Made by a program: the position numbers and the translations under genes. DNA of 64,000 nt from Phycisphaerae bacterium (GTDB taxonomy: Bacteria > Planctomycetota > Phycisphaerae > UBA1845): contig JAGFJJ010000078.1 in NCBI GenBank assembly GCA_024102815.1, positions 1-64,000 on the forward strand. Direction: 5' to 3'. The notes below the pieces were generated by a model, which saw only the letters and a program-made list of their open reading frames with translations, searched no databases and was not told where the DNA came from. Each line of letters begins with the position of its first letter. Positions within the stretch are counted from its first letter, which is position 1. Positions 1 through 7,519 of the stretch are shown piece by piece.

Positions 1-53
1 GGATATTGCACCCGTATCCCAACGAGCGATTCTACGCCAAGCACCCGAAGTAG
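1..53 (+). CDS. 3' end of a gene cut by the window edge
   Basis: Reading from base 3, the frame runs open to a TAG at 51-53 and gives a tail ending in PNERFYAKHPK. A short open frame at the edge could be chance. The hairpin that follows about 40 bases later makes a gene end plausible. The product cannot be identified from about 16 residues. Confidence 0.3.
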   Translation, partial: ILHPYPNERFYAKHPK

Positions 54-93
54 GAGCCGTATGCGGTAATTCCGCCTGTACGGATCTGTGCGG

Positions 94-117
94 GGGCCCC
101 GGGGCAACCCGGGGTCC
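94..117. terminator. GC-rich hairpin, possible terminator
   Basis: Bases 94-103 pair with 108-117 around a GCAA loop; the core is CCCCGGG/CCCGGGG, with one G-T pair. There is no T-tract on either side, so it is a stable hairpin that may end transcription of the upstream gene rather than a classical intrinsic terminator. Confidence 0.35.
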
Positions 118-227
118 TACCGCGACCGGTTTGTCAAGGGCGGCGGGGCGGACGTATCAGCTTACTGATTGGTATCGAGCGATGAAAGTATCCTTGCTGC
201 AAATGTTGCTTTGTCGATAATACCTGC

Positions 228-635
228 ATGCCTGAGACTGCCCAACTGGCCGAAGCGATCCTCGCGATGAGCAAGAAGTCGTGGATCGAGGCGTCGAGCG
301 AAACCGCCGAGATCACGGAATCCGAGTTCCTCGCGCTGGACTATCTGGCCGAAGTGGGGACGGCCACCGTGGGTGAGGCGCAGAAGCACATGAGGGTCGT
401 CCCGGCGCAGATGTCCCGTTTGTTGCGACGGCTCCAGGCCGCCAAGCTCGTCACATCCGGCATCAACCGCGAGGATCGCCGTCGGGTGGACATGACCATC
501 AGCGAATCCGGGCGGGCCGTACACGCGAAGTACCGCACGGCTAAGCTCGCCCCCATCGTCGCCGCGTTGGATCGCCTGAGCCGCGATGAGCGCGAAGCGT
601 TCATGAAGCTCGTCAACAAGATGACGGAGCGCTGA
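228..635 (+). CDS. MarR-like winged-helix transcriptional regulator
   Basis: This 135-residue protein has the size and layout of MarR family repressors. An N-terminal helix is followed by a winged helix-turn-helix in which ATVGEAQKHM (about residues 47-56) and PAQMSRLLRRL (about 59-69) form the helix pair and REDRRRVDM (about 82-90) forms the wing, with the basic DRR motif usual for the family. The C-terminal helix would serve dimerisation. No clear Shine-Dalgarno sequence precedes the ATG. The gene stands alone; on the opposite strand the dehydrogenase/cupredoxin unit ends close to its stop. Its ligand and targets cannot be told from the sequence. Confidence 0.75.
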   Translation: MPETAQLAEAILAMSKKSWIEASSETAEITESEFLALDYLAEVGTATVGEAQKHMRVVPAQMSRLLRRLQAAKLVTSGINREDRRRVDMTISESGRAVHAKYRTAKLAPIVAALDRLSRDEREAFMKLVNKMTER

Positions 636-650
636 GCCCGTTGGGGCCAG

Positions 651-755
651 TCAGTTGTCCAGCGCCCCTTGGTCGATCCAGTCTCGGATCAGGCCAAGGT
701 CGGTTGCGGAGAGCGGCGTCCCGAACAACGGCATCGTGCCGCCGCAAGGGGGTGT
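651..755 (-). pseudogene. C-terminal remnant of a planctomycete-type cytochrome c
   Basis: Directly after the TGA that ends the cupredoxin gene, and in the same reading frame, the minus strand continues for 34 codons to a second TGA. The peptide contains MPLFGTPLSATD and then LIRDWIDQGALDN, which resembles the end of planctomycete cytochrome c domains (MPxxxxPLS, then IRxWIxQGA). No CxxCH haem motif is present, so only the tail of such a domain survives. Either a deletion fused a cupredoxin gene to a cytochrome gene and left a stop between them, or the domain is decaying. Confidence 0.5.
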
Positions 756-1175
756 TCACGGACCAACAATCACCTTCGCCCGCCGCATCGCCTGCATGGT
801 CTGGTGGGGAATGCAGAAATACTCGAACTCGCCCACCTCACCGAACTGGCGGACGAATGATTCACCCGGCGACAGGTTCCCCGAGTCCCAAAGATCACCC
901 GCGTTGCCGTCGCTCGGATCACCGCTGGTCGAGGTATGAACGATGGGGAGCGATTCTCGGTTAGTCCAGCGGACCCTTTCGCCGACTTTGATCGTCACTT
1001 CCTTGGGGACAAAGGCGATTCCCTGCATGGAGACATCGGTCGTTCCTTCCACTGGTTCCGGCGCTGCCGGGGGAGCGCAGCCAAGATACAGGCCGATCGT
1101 CGCCGCCAGCATCAGGCGGGCGGGTTTGAATCGCACGTAGGCATAACCACAGCAATCCGTCGTTAGGTTCTTCAT
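756..1175 (-). CDS. Cupredoxin (plastocyanin/azurin-like) lipoprotein
   Basis: The 139-residue product has an N-terminal hydrophobic segment ending in the lipobox LYLGC, so the mature protein should be lipid-anchored in the periplasm. The rest is a type 1 copper domain: FVPKEVTIKVGERVRWTN is the usual first strand pair, His occurs in PIVHTS, and the C-terminal loop FCIPHQTMQAM supplies Cys, His and Met ligands. It would carry single electrons. The gene lies 48 bases downstream of the PQQ-type sugar dehydrogenase on the same strand, so it may accept electrons from that enzyme. An AAGGAC motif precedes the ATG. Confidence 0.85.
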   Translation of the reverse strand: MKNLTTDCCGYAYVRFKPARLMLAATIGLYLGCAPPAAPEPVEGTTDVSMQGIAFVPKEVTIKVGERVRWTNRESLPIVHTSTSGDPSDGNAGDLWDSGNLSPGESFVRQFGEVGEFEYFCIPHQTMQAMRRAKVIVGP

Positions 1176-1223
1176 TGAGTTCTGTCCTTTTCAAAATCGG
1201 GGCACTCGCGGTGCCCAGTTCCA

Positions 1224-2597
1224 TTAGGGAGCCAAAACGATCTTGTGGACCTCACCCGTGTCGCCGGTCGGTCCTACGTTGGCGGTTGTCAATACGTAGA
1301 CCTCACCCGTTTCGTCCTGACCGAAGCCAAGAATGAACCTGCCGATCCGGCCTCCCGTCCTTCCCGCCACAACCAGTTCGTTCAGCGTCCAAGTCCCGTC
1401 GGAGTTCTCTTGTGCTGCGAACAGCGTTCCATCACTCGAAATGAAATCCGTGCTGAAATCACCGAAGACATACCAGCCAGACAGTTCGGGGATCGCAGCG
1501 CCGCGATACACGAAGCCACCGATGGCCGCGATCCCCGCGACATGGCCCGCTTCTGCGACGTGCGGGTATTCGATGATCGGGCCGATCAACGGGTTGCCGT
1601 TGCGATCGACCGTCGCGCAATCGTTTGGCGGCATGCCGGGGTTCAACGGATCAAAGCAGTGCATGCCTTCTCGAATGTGCCAACCGTAGTTGCCGCCCGG
1701 AACAATGATATCGACTTCCTCAAACAAGTTTTGCCCCGCATCGGCCACGAACAGCCGACGGTCACCGCCGATGTCAAATGAGAATCGCCACGGGTTTCGC
1801 AAGCCGAAGGCCCAGATTTCGGGCTGTGCTCCCGGCTCGTTAACAAACGGATTGTCCGCCGGAATGGCGTACGGATCGCCGCTATCGACGTCGATGCGCA
1901 GAATCTTGCCTAGCAGCGTCGTGAGGTCCTGCCCGTTTCCAAGGTCCGACGTGTGGCCTTCCTCATTGTCGTTGGCCCCGCCTCCGTCTCCAAAGCCCAC
2001 GTAGAGGTAACCGTCCGGACCAAAGGCGATTTGTCCGCCGTTGTGGTTGAATTGCGGCTTGTCGACGGCCAGCAGAATGCGCTCCGACTCGGGATCGGCC
2101 ATGTCCGGGTCTCCCGTGGAAACCCGATATTCCGCAAGCACTTCCGAGTGGCAGCCAACGACGAACCCCGCGGGGTCGTTACACCCCTCCTCTGGCTGCC
2201 CGTCGCGGGACGCGCTGTAGCGCACAAAAAACCGTCCGTTGCTCGCGTACTCCGGGTGAAACGCCAAACCGAGCAGGCCGCGTTCATCATACGCTCCGTT
2301 GAGCGCCACGAGATTCGTGCCAAAGTCAAGAAACGGCCGGGCGTTGCGATTACCACCGGCATCGATGATCCAGATTTTCCCGACCTGATCCACTACGAAA
2401 AGTCGGCCCGTGCCGTCCGAAGGAGAGGCCAAGGCGAGCGGTGACGTGAGCCCTTGTGCCACCGTCTCTAAGGCAATGGTGGTCGCCGGCTGCGAGTCGG
2501 GCGGCGGTTCCATTGTCATTGGGCATCCGCCAGTCAAAGCCAGCGTGGCGAGCAAACCTAGTCGGCTTGCGGTATGAGTTCCCGGTAGGCTTCGCAT
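1224..2597 (-). CDS. PQQ-dependent sugar dehydrogenase (glucose/sorbosone dehydrogenase family), lipoprotein
   Basis: The product is a beta-propeller of the soluble glucose/sorbosone dehydrogenase superfamily, which oxidises aldose sugars with pyrroloquinoline quinone. Family landmarks are DERGLLGLAFHPEY, HNGGQIAFGPDGYLYVGFGD, WAFGLRNPWRFSFD, LFVADAGQN and GGNYGWHIREG. I place the start at the ATG at 2597 rather than the upstream ATG at 2627, because GAGGAGG lies at 2604-2610 just before it and because the sequence then begins as a signal peptide with the lipobox LTGGC. The mature protein has about 450 residues. The cupredoxin follows 48 bases downstream. The 16-bp palindrome at 2629-2644, about 30 bases upstream of this start, suggests TetR control. 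Confidence 0.85.
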   Translation of the reverse strand: MRSLPGTHTASRLGLLATLALTGGCPMTMEPPPDSQPATTIALETVAQGLTSPLALASPSDGTGRLFVVDQVGKIWIIDAGGNRNARPFLDFGTNLVALNGAYDERGLLGLAFHPEYASNGRFFVRYSASRDGQPEEGCNDPAGFVVGCHSEVLAEYRVSTGDPDMADPESERILLAVDKPQFNHNGGQIAFGPDGYLYVGFGDGGGANDNEEGHTSDLGNGQDLTTLLGKILRIDVDSGDPYAIPADNPFVNEPGAQPEIWAFGLRNPWRFSFDIGGDRRLFVADAGQNLFEEVDIIVPGGNYGWHIREGMHCFDPLNPGMPPNDCATVDRNGNPLIGPIIEYPHVAEAGHVAGIAAIGGFVYRGAAIPELSGWYVFGDFSTDFISSDGTLFAAQENSDGTWTLNELVVAGRTGGRIGRFILGFGQDETGEVYVLTTANVGPTGDTGEVHKIVLAP

Positions 2598-2628
2598 CTC
2601 GAACCTCCTCCGACTGACCCCGTGCATG

Positions 2629-2644
2629 AACGGACCGGTCCATC
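2629..2644. promoter_or_regulatory. 16-bp palindromic operator, copy 1 (predicted TetR site)
   Basis: AACGGACCGGTCCATC matches the copies at 3750 and 4859 in 13 to 14 of 16 positions and is itself a near-perfect palindrome (GGAC/GTCC core). It lies 32-47 bases upstream of the chosen dehydrogenase start, where a repressor would block the promoter. The link to the TetR genes is inferred from its recurrence. Confidence 0.6.
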
Positions 2645-3027
2645 TTACTTCATTATGTCCCCAGCCTGGCGGAGCCTTGCAACGCGCGGGTGCGTGGGTT
2701 CAGGCCGGCCGCCCGTGCCGTTAAGGGTTTCACCGAATCGCTCGGGTTTTGCCGTACTGACCCCTGAAACCACCGATGCTGACATCCTTCACCTGCGGGA
2801 ACCCGTAGATAGGAACCACCCGCCGACTTCCGTTCGCATCGGACACCGCAGACCCAGAAGATGGAGCGCCGGCCGCCCAGGCAATCCTCACGCGATCAAA
2901 AGACCGGGCGCGCACTCAGCACGCCCAGCCCAAGGAGACCGCAAGCGCAAGAAGGCCATGCAGCTTGCGTGTTGGAACGATTCCAGTCGAGGCGTTACCC
3001 GCCCGCCGGCGGCGCCTCACGTCGCGC
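2645..3027. other. Intergenic stretch with no supported gene
   Basis: About 380 bases upstream of the dehydrogenase promoter. Open frames exist on both strands, but none has a ribosome-binding site or a recognisable protein sequence. Confidence 0.5.
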
Positions 3028-3138
3028 TCACTGCGTGGCACCGCCCAGCAGTCCCGTCAAATCGAGGCCACCGAGCAAGTCCGGGAACAGAACGAGAACG
3101 GCCGCCACAGCGCCCACTACCCACCAAATCCAATTCAT
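3028..3138 (-). CDS. 36-residue single-pass membrane peptide
   Basis: The ATG at 3138 is preceded by AGGAGC at a good distance. The 36-residue product is almost entirely one membrane helix: MNWIWWVVGAVAAVLVLFPD, followed by a Leu/Gly-rich tail. A longer frame extends upstream, but that part has no protein character, so the short form is preferred. I do not recognise a family. It sits between the dehydrogenase unit and the lipoprotein gene at 3507, on the same strand as both. Confidence 0.45.
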   Translation of the reverse strand: MNWIWWVVGAVAAVLVLFPDLLGGLDLTGLLGGATQ

Positions 3139-3200
3139 AACAAAGCTCCTTATGCTAAAACCAACGACCGCAATCACGCTCCGAACGCGAGAGCGCCTTT

Positions 3201-3306
3201 CTAGAGCAACTTTGCTCCAAGCGTAGCGGCCTGCATACGGAAATACCCACTCCCTCACGGTCGCGGCTCGGTTCAACACGCTACGCTTGGATTGAAACCG
3301 CTCTAG
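3201..3306. repeat. Inverted repeat, possible MITE-like element
   Basis: CTAGAGC (3201-3207) is the reverse complement of GCTCTAG (3300-3306). Inside it, TCCAAGCGTAGCG (3216-3228) is the reverse complement of CGCTACGCTTGGA (3279-3291). The two arm pairs are symmetrically spaced, so the 106-bp segment could fold as one long stem with an internal loop of about 50 bases. It codes for nothing evident. A small non-autonomous transposable element or a strong bidirectional terminator would both fit. Confidence 0.5.
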
Positions 3307-3506
3307 TCGCTGCAGCGTGGTGCGAAGCCGGGATGGCGCGTTGTCTACTGATCCCGGCCCCGCATCACCGCTGATCGACGGTAGCTACTCGGACTCGGTA
3401 TCCATATGCGCGAAGCCGTCAAAGTTCTCGACCACCGTCATCGTGCCGCGGATGATGAGTTGTCCGCCGCCGGCTGTCGGACTCCGTGCCGAGTACTGCC
3501 GTGCGG

Positions 3507-3698
3507 CTACGGACCGAACAACCCCGCCACGAACTGGTTGACAAGAATCGGGACCGCTTGCGCGACAAAGTCTTGGAGCAAGGCGTTGAGGTCCACGGCA
3601 CAACCGCCCGTTTGGAGCAGTACGCCCCCCGCGCCCAGGCTTGCCAAGCGCTTGCACCAGCCGATCCGTCTTGCCCAGCCCGATGTAGAATCTCGCAT
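3507..3698 (-). CDS. Small putative lipoprotein (63 residues)
   Basis: The ATG at 3698 follows GGGGAGA at a workable distance. The protein starts with basic residues, then a hydrophobic run ending in LLQTGGC, which reads as a lipobox, then a hydrophobic C-terminal half (ALLQDFVAQAVPILVNQFVAG). Without the signal part, only about 30 residues would remain. No family is recognised. The predicted TetR operator at 3750-3765 lies 52 bases upstream, between this gene and the TetR gene on the other strand, as for the lipoprotein gene at 4575. The two look like equivalent modules. Confidence 0.5.
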   Translation of the reverse strand: MRDSTSGWARRIGWCKRLASLGAGGVLLQTGGCAVDLNALLQDFVAQAVPILVNQFVAGLFGP

Positions 3699-3749
3699 AC
3701 CCGAATCTCCCCGAAGACAATCCGACCGCTCCGGCCCGCGCCGTGATGG

Positions 3750-3765
3750 AACGGACTGGTCCGTC
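3750..3765. promoter_or_regulatory. 16-bp palindromic operator, copy 2 (predicted TetR site)
   Basis: AACGGACTGGTCCGTC, with arms ACGGAC/GTCCGT around TG. It differs from the copy at 4859 only at the first base. It lies between the divergent lipoprotein gene (3698, minus) and TetR gene (3911, plus). Confidence 0.65.
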
Positions 3766-3910
3766 CGCGCATTTTGCTTTACGGCTAGGTGTTCGTCAAG
3801 GCGGGTCAGGGCCTTCCAAGATTTCCCTTTTGAACGCCGTCGAGACGGTTTGCTTGCCCGAAACCAGCAGCCTCATGGAAACGACTCGCCCGATCCGTTA
3901 GGATTCGGGC

Positions 3911-4519
3911 ATGAAGAGGAACACCAGCGGTGCTCCAACCACGCCAGCCCGCAGCAGCAAGCGGGAGGCCATCCTGCATGAAGCGGCCAAGCTCTTTGCC
4001 AAGCACGGCTATGCGGACACCGACGTGCAAGTCGTCGCTGACCGGGCCAAGGTGGGGAAGGGTACGGTCTACCGCTACTTTGACGACAAGAAGGGTCTGT
4101 TCCTCACCGTGTCGGAAATGGTCTGGCGCGAGTTGCACCAGTACATCCTGGAGAGGATTACCAAGGGCCGCACCGCGATCGAGCAGATCGGCCTGGGCGT
4201 CCGAGCCAATTTCGAGTTCTTCCAACGGCACCCGCATTACATCGAAATCGCCATGATCGAGCGAGCCACGTTTCAGGACACCATCGAGGCCACGCAGTAC
4301 TCCTATCGCAAGTCGAACATCGAGGGGCTTCACCGGGTGCTGGAAGAGGCCGTGCGGGAGGGCAGACTTCGGCGGATCGACGTGCCCGCCGTGGCTGACC
4401 TCCTGTGCAATCTGACCTATGGTACGATCGTCGCGCACACGATGACGGGCCGACGCCGAGAACTCGTGCGTCAGACGAACCTCATCATGGACATGTTTCA
4501 GCGCGGGTTTGGCACGTAG
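3911..4519 (+). CDS. TetR/AcrR family transcriptional regulator 1
   Basis: This 202-residue protein has the classic N-terminal TetR domain: REAILHEAAKLFAKHGY, then DVQVVADRAKVGKGTVYRYF (about residues 42-61), the helix-turn-helix with the family's KGTxYRYF signature. The C-terminal helical domain (about residues 75-195) would bind an unknown ligand. The recognition helix is almost identical to that of the second TetR at 4890, so the two probably bind the same DNA; the shared palindrome at 3750 and 4859 is the obvious candidate. Repressors of this type usually control their own gene and a neighbouring efflux system. Confidence 0.85.
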   Translation: MKRNTSGAPTTPARSSKREAILHEAAKLFAKHGYADTDVQVVADRAKVGKGTVYRYFDDKKGLFLTVSEMVWRELHQYILERITKGRTAIEQIGLGVRANFEFFQRHPHYIEIAMIERATFQDTIEATQYSYRKSNIEGLHRVLEEAVREGRLRRIDVPAVADLLCNLTYGTIVAHTMTGRRRELVRQTNLIMDMFQRGFGT

Positions 4520-4574
4520 GGTCGAAGCGATCCGCCTTCGGCATTCCGCTGCTTCGACCCGCAACCCGAACGCT

Positions 4575-4790
4575 TCAAAAGTCGACTCGCGGCTCGTAGC
4601 GGCCACACCCGGTTTCGTCGTAGAGTAGCTGCTCGAACACGTTGAGGTCATCGTATTCGCCGGCTGAGATCGTATCCTCACCAAAACACTCGTTGAGAAG
4701 GCCCGCGGCGGGGCAGCCCTGAAAGGCCATTCCGCCGAACACTAGCGCCGTCGCCGCCGCCCGGCGTGCGATTCGTCGGTTGTTCTTCAT
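4575..4790 (-). CDS. Small putative lipoprotein (71 residues)
   Basis: An AGGAGA motif precedes the ATG at 4790. The N-terminus KNNRRIARRAAATALVFGG is a basic-plus-hydrophobic signal peptide ending at the lipobox MAFQGC. The mature part is acidic and contains three further cysteines (in GC, EC and GC contexts). The gene diverges from the second TetR gene, with the predicted operator at 4859-4874 between them, and so is likely repressed together with it. I recognise no family. Confidence 0.55.
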   Translation of the reverse strand: MKNNRRIARRAAATALVFGGMAFQGCPAAGLLNECFGEDTISAGEYDDLNVFEQLLYDETGCGRYEPRVDF

Positions 4791-4858
4791 CGTACATGTC
4801 TCCTGTGGCCCAGAATCGGACTACTTGACGCAGGTCGCACAACCGATATGATAGGCTG

Positions 4859-4874
4859 GACGGACTGGTCCGTC
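4859..4874. promoter_or_regulatory. 16-bp palindromic operator, copy 3 (predicted TetR site)
   Basis: GACGGACTGGTCCGTC is a perfect palindrome of 7-bp arms (GACGGAC/GTCCGTC) around TG. It ends 15 bases before the GTG start of the second TetR gene, which heads the efflux operon, and 69 bases upstream of the divergent lipoprotein gene. Confidence 0.7.
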
Positions 4875-4889
4875 AACTAATTTCACCGG

Positions 4890-5576
4890 GTGAAAACGAT
4901 GGGAACTCTGGGCAAGAAAGCCAGCGCCAAGCTTCGCGGACGACCGAAGGACAAGGCCCTGATTACGCGCCGCCGCGAGGAAATCCTGGAGGCGGCTACC
5001 CGGCTGTTCGCGACCGACGGCTTTGCCCGCGCCGACGTGCAGGTCGTCGCCGACGAGTTGGGCGTCGGCAAGGGAACCGTGTATCGCTACTTCGAGACGA
5101 AGGAAGCATTGTTTCTGGCAGCGGCGGATCGGGCCATGCACAGGCTCCGCGAGGCCGTACACGCCGTCGTCGACGAACAGGCGGACCCGCTGGAGCAGAT
5201 TGCCGCTGCGGTTCATGCGTACTTGGCATACTTCGACGCCCACCCCGAGTGCGTCGAGCTCCTGATCCTGGAGCGGGCCGCCTTCAAGGACCGCAAGAAG
5301 CCGACCTATTTCGAACACCGCGACGCCAACGTCGGGCGCTGGCTCGAGTTGTTCCGCGGATTGGTCGCTTCCGGGCGCGTGCGGGCCGCGCCGGCCGAGG
5401 AGTTTACAGAGACGATCAGTGACCTGCTCTACGGCACGATCTTCACGAACCACTTCGCGGGGCGCCGGGAACCGATGGAAGTCCAGGCGCAGCGCATTCT
5501 GAATACGCTGTTCCTCGGCATGCTAGGCGACGCGGAACGGGCGCGATACCCGGACCGGTGGGAGGTGCATTCATGA
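4890..5576 (+). CDS. TetR/AcrR family transcriptional regulator 2, first gene of the RND efflux operon
   Basis: The 228-residue protein is a paralogue of the TetR at 3911. After a basic N-terminal extension it has EEILEAATRLFATDGF, then DVQVVADELGVGKGTVYRYF, whose recognition helix matches the first TetR. The start may be the GTG at 4890 or the ATG three codons later; neither has a strong ribosome-binding site. Its TGA overlaps the ATG of the outer-membrane factor gene (ATGA), so regulator and pump are translationally coupled. The palindrome at 4859 sits on its promoter, which implies autorepression of the whole operon. Confidence 0.85.
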   Translation: MKTMGTLGKKASAKLRGRPKDKALITRRREEILEAATRLFATDGFARADVQVVADELGVGKGTVYRYFETKEALFLAAADRAMHRLREAVHAVVDEQADPLEQIAAAVHAYLAYFDAHPECVELLILERAAFKDRKKPTYFEHRDANVGRWLELFRGLVASGRVRAAPAEEFTETISDLLYGTIFTNHFAGRREPMEVQAQRILNTLFLGMLGDAERARYPDRWEVHS

Positions 5577-7519
5577 GCGGTCGTTTGCGTGTCCTGCGGG
5601 TTAGAGGTGCTGCGCGCTTCCCGTTACGCGGGGAGCTGGAATCACGGCAGTTCCGCGACAGCAGCGCGCCACCGTCATCGGCAACATTCTACGAGCGGGC
5701 CACGCCCCGGCCGCATCGGCGAACGCCGGCCGCGTACCGGGCCGCCGTCCTGGGTCTGGCATCGGCATTGCTCCTGCCCGGTTGCGCTGTCGGGCCGGAC
5801 TATCGCTCGCCGCGGACGGATGTTCCCGTCCGCTGGCACCAATCGGCGAGCAACGGGCTGGCGCCCGGAGACGCGAGCGTCGAGTTATGGTGGCAGGTTT
5901 TCGACGATGACCTGCTCTCCGACCTCATTTACCGGGCGGCTGAGAACAACCTCGATCTTCGTCTCGCTATCTTGCGCATCCGCGAAGCCCGCGCGCTGCG
6001 CGGCATCGCCGCCGGGGAGCTGCTGCCGGCACTGTCTGGTCAGGGCAGCTATGAGCGCTCGAAAGCCAGCGCCAACAGCCTGGGCGGCGCCCTGTCGCGT
6101 CCGGGGGCGACAAGCCTTGGGGCACGGTTCAGGGACTCGGTTGCGCGAGGCGTCGCAGGCAACGCTCTCGGCCAAGGTCTAACTTCGGCGCTGCCGGGCG
6201 CGGCGGGGGTGAGCAACACGCTGGCCAGCAGCCTGATCGGCCTGATTCCGCAGCGGAGGGAGCTACCCGAGACCGACGAGCAGGATCTCTTCGCTACCGG
6301 CTTTGACGCCTCGTGGGAGATCGACGTCTTCGGCGGCATTCGTCGCAACGTGGAGTCTGCCGATGCCGCCCTGCACGCAACAGTCGAGGACTATCGCGGC
6401 GTGCTCGTCTCGCTGCTGGCCGAGGTCGCGTCGACGTTTATCGACGTGCGCAGGCTTCAGGCCCGCATCGAAGCGACGGCTCAGAACATCGATCTCCAAA
6501 GACAAACGCTCTCTCTTACACAGTCGCGCTTCAGGCTCGGTTTAACGTCTGAACTCGATGTTCGCCAGGCCGAGACCAATCTGGCCACCACGGAGGCGGA
6601 ACTCCCCCTGCTCCAAACGGCGCTGGCCCTCGCCATCTACCGCATGGGCGTGCTGATTGGCCAGGAGCCGTCAGCGGTGTGGGACGAGTTGTCCGCGGAA
6701 CGGGCGATTCCCAAGCCTCCCTCGGAAGTTCTGGTCGGCGTCCCCGTCGACATTCTCCGCCGGCGGCCGGACATCCGTGCCGCTGAACGGCGCCTTGCCT
6801 CTCAATTCGCCCAGATCGGTGTCGCCACGGCCGATCTCTATCCGCGCTTCACGTTGTCGGGGACGTTCGCTTTCGAGGCGACGGATTTCAATCATGCAAT
6901 CGATACGCGCAGCATCGCCTATGGATTCGGGCCCACCGTGCGATGGAATATTTTCGACGGGCTGCGGAATCTGCACCGGATTGCCGCGGAAGAGGCCGCT
7001 GCGCAGCAAGCCTATGTTGCGTACGAACAAACGGTGTTGCTCGCGCTGGAAGAGGTCGAGGGGGCGCTGGTCGGCTACAAGCGCGAGCAGGATCGCTACG
7101 CCGCGCTTGACCGAGCGGTCGGGGCCGCCCGTCGCTCAACCCAGGTCGCCGAACGGCAGTACCGCGACGGCCTGACCGATTTCCAGCGCGTCCTGGATGC
7201 CCAGCGCTCGCTCGTTGTCCTGGAGGACGCCCTGGCGCAGAGCCGCGGTCAGATTGCCGTGGACCTCGTGGCCATCTACAAGGCCCTGGGAGGAGGCTGG
7301 ACCCTGGACGCCATGCCCCAGGGCGAATACCTGGACGAGCCGTCCGGCGCTCTTGCGGACTCGGTTGGCTACTTCTTCTCAGGCGGCAGGGAATCCCCGC
7401 CATGGGAAGGAGCGCCGGAAGATGACCGGGAGGAACCGTCGGACGCCGAGAAACCGGACGCCCCTCCGGCCGGTGTCGAACCGACCACAGAAAGAGAACC
7501 TGGGAGTAACCCTGAATGA
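5573..7519 (+). CDS. RND efflux outer-membrane factor, NodT/OprM-type lipoprotein
   Basis: This is the outer-membrane channel of a tripartite efflux pump. GGAGG precedes the ATG at 5573, giving about 648 residues. An unusually long N-terminal region of about 60 residues leads to the hydrophobic stretch and lipobox LLLPGCAVGPDY, typical of NodT family lipoproteins. Two OEP repeats follow; the second contains PVDILRRRPDIRAAER and YPRFTLSGTF, strong family landmarks. An acidic, Pro-rich tail of about 60 residues at the C-terminus is not usual. The stop overlaps the start of the adaptor gene by 4 bases. Confidence 0.9.
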   Translation: MSGRLRVLRVRGAARFPLRGELESRQFRDSSAPPSSATFYERATPRPHRRTPAAYRAAVLGLASALLLPGCAVGPDYRSPRTDVPVRWHQSASNGLAPGDASVELWWQVFDDDLLSDLIYRAAENNLDLRLAILRIREARALRGIAAGELLPALSGQGSYERSKASANSLGGALSRPGATSLGARFRDSVARGVAGNALGQGLTSALPGAAGVSNTLASSLIGLIPQRRELPETDEQDLFATGFDASWEIDVFGGIRRNVESADAALHATVEDYRGVLVSLLAEVASTFIDVRRLQARIEATAQNIDLQRQTLSLTQSRFRLGLTSELDVRQAETNLATTEAELPLLQTALALAIYRMGVLIGQEPSAVWDELSAERAIPKPPSEVLVGVPVDILRRRPDIRAAERRLASQFAQIGVATADLYPRFTLSGTFAFEATDFNHAIDTRSIAYGFGPTVRWNIFDGLRNLHRIAAEEAAAQQAYVAYEQTVLLALEEVEGALVGYKREQDRYAALDRAVGAARRSTQVAERQYRDGLTDFQRVLDAQRSLVVLEDALAQSRGQIAVDLVAIYKALGGGWTLDAMPQGEYLDEPSGALADSVGYFFSGGRESPPWEGAPEDDREEPSDAEKPDAPPAGVEPTTEREPGSNPE

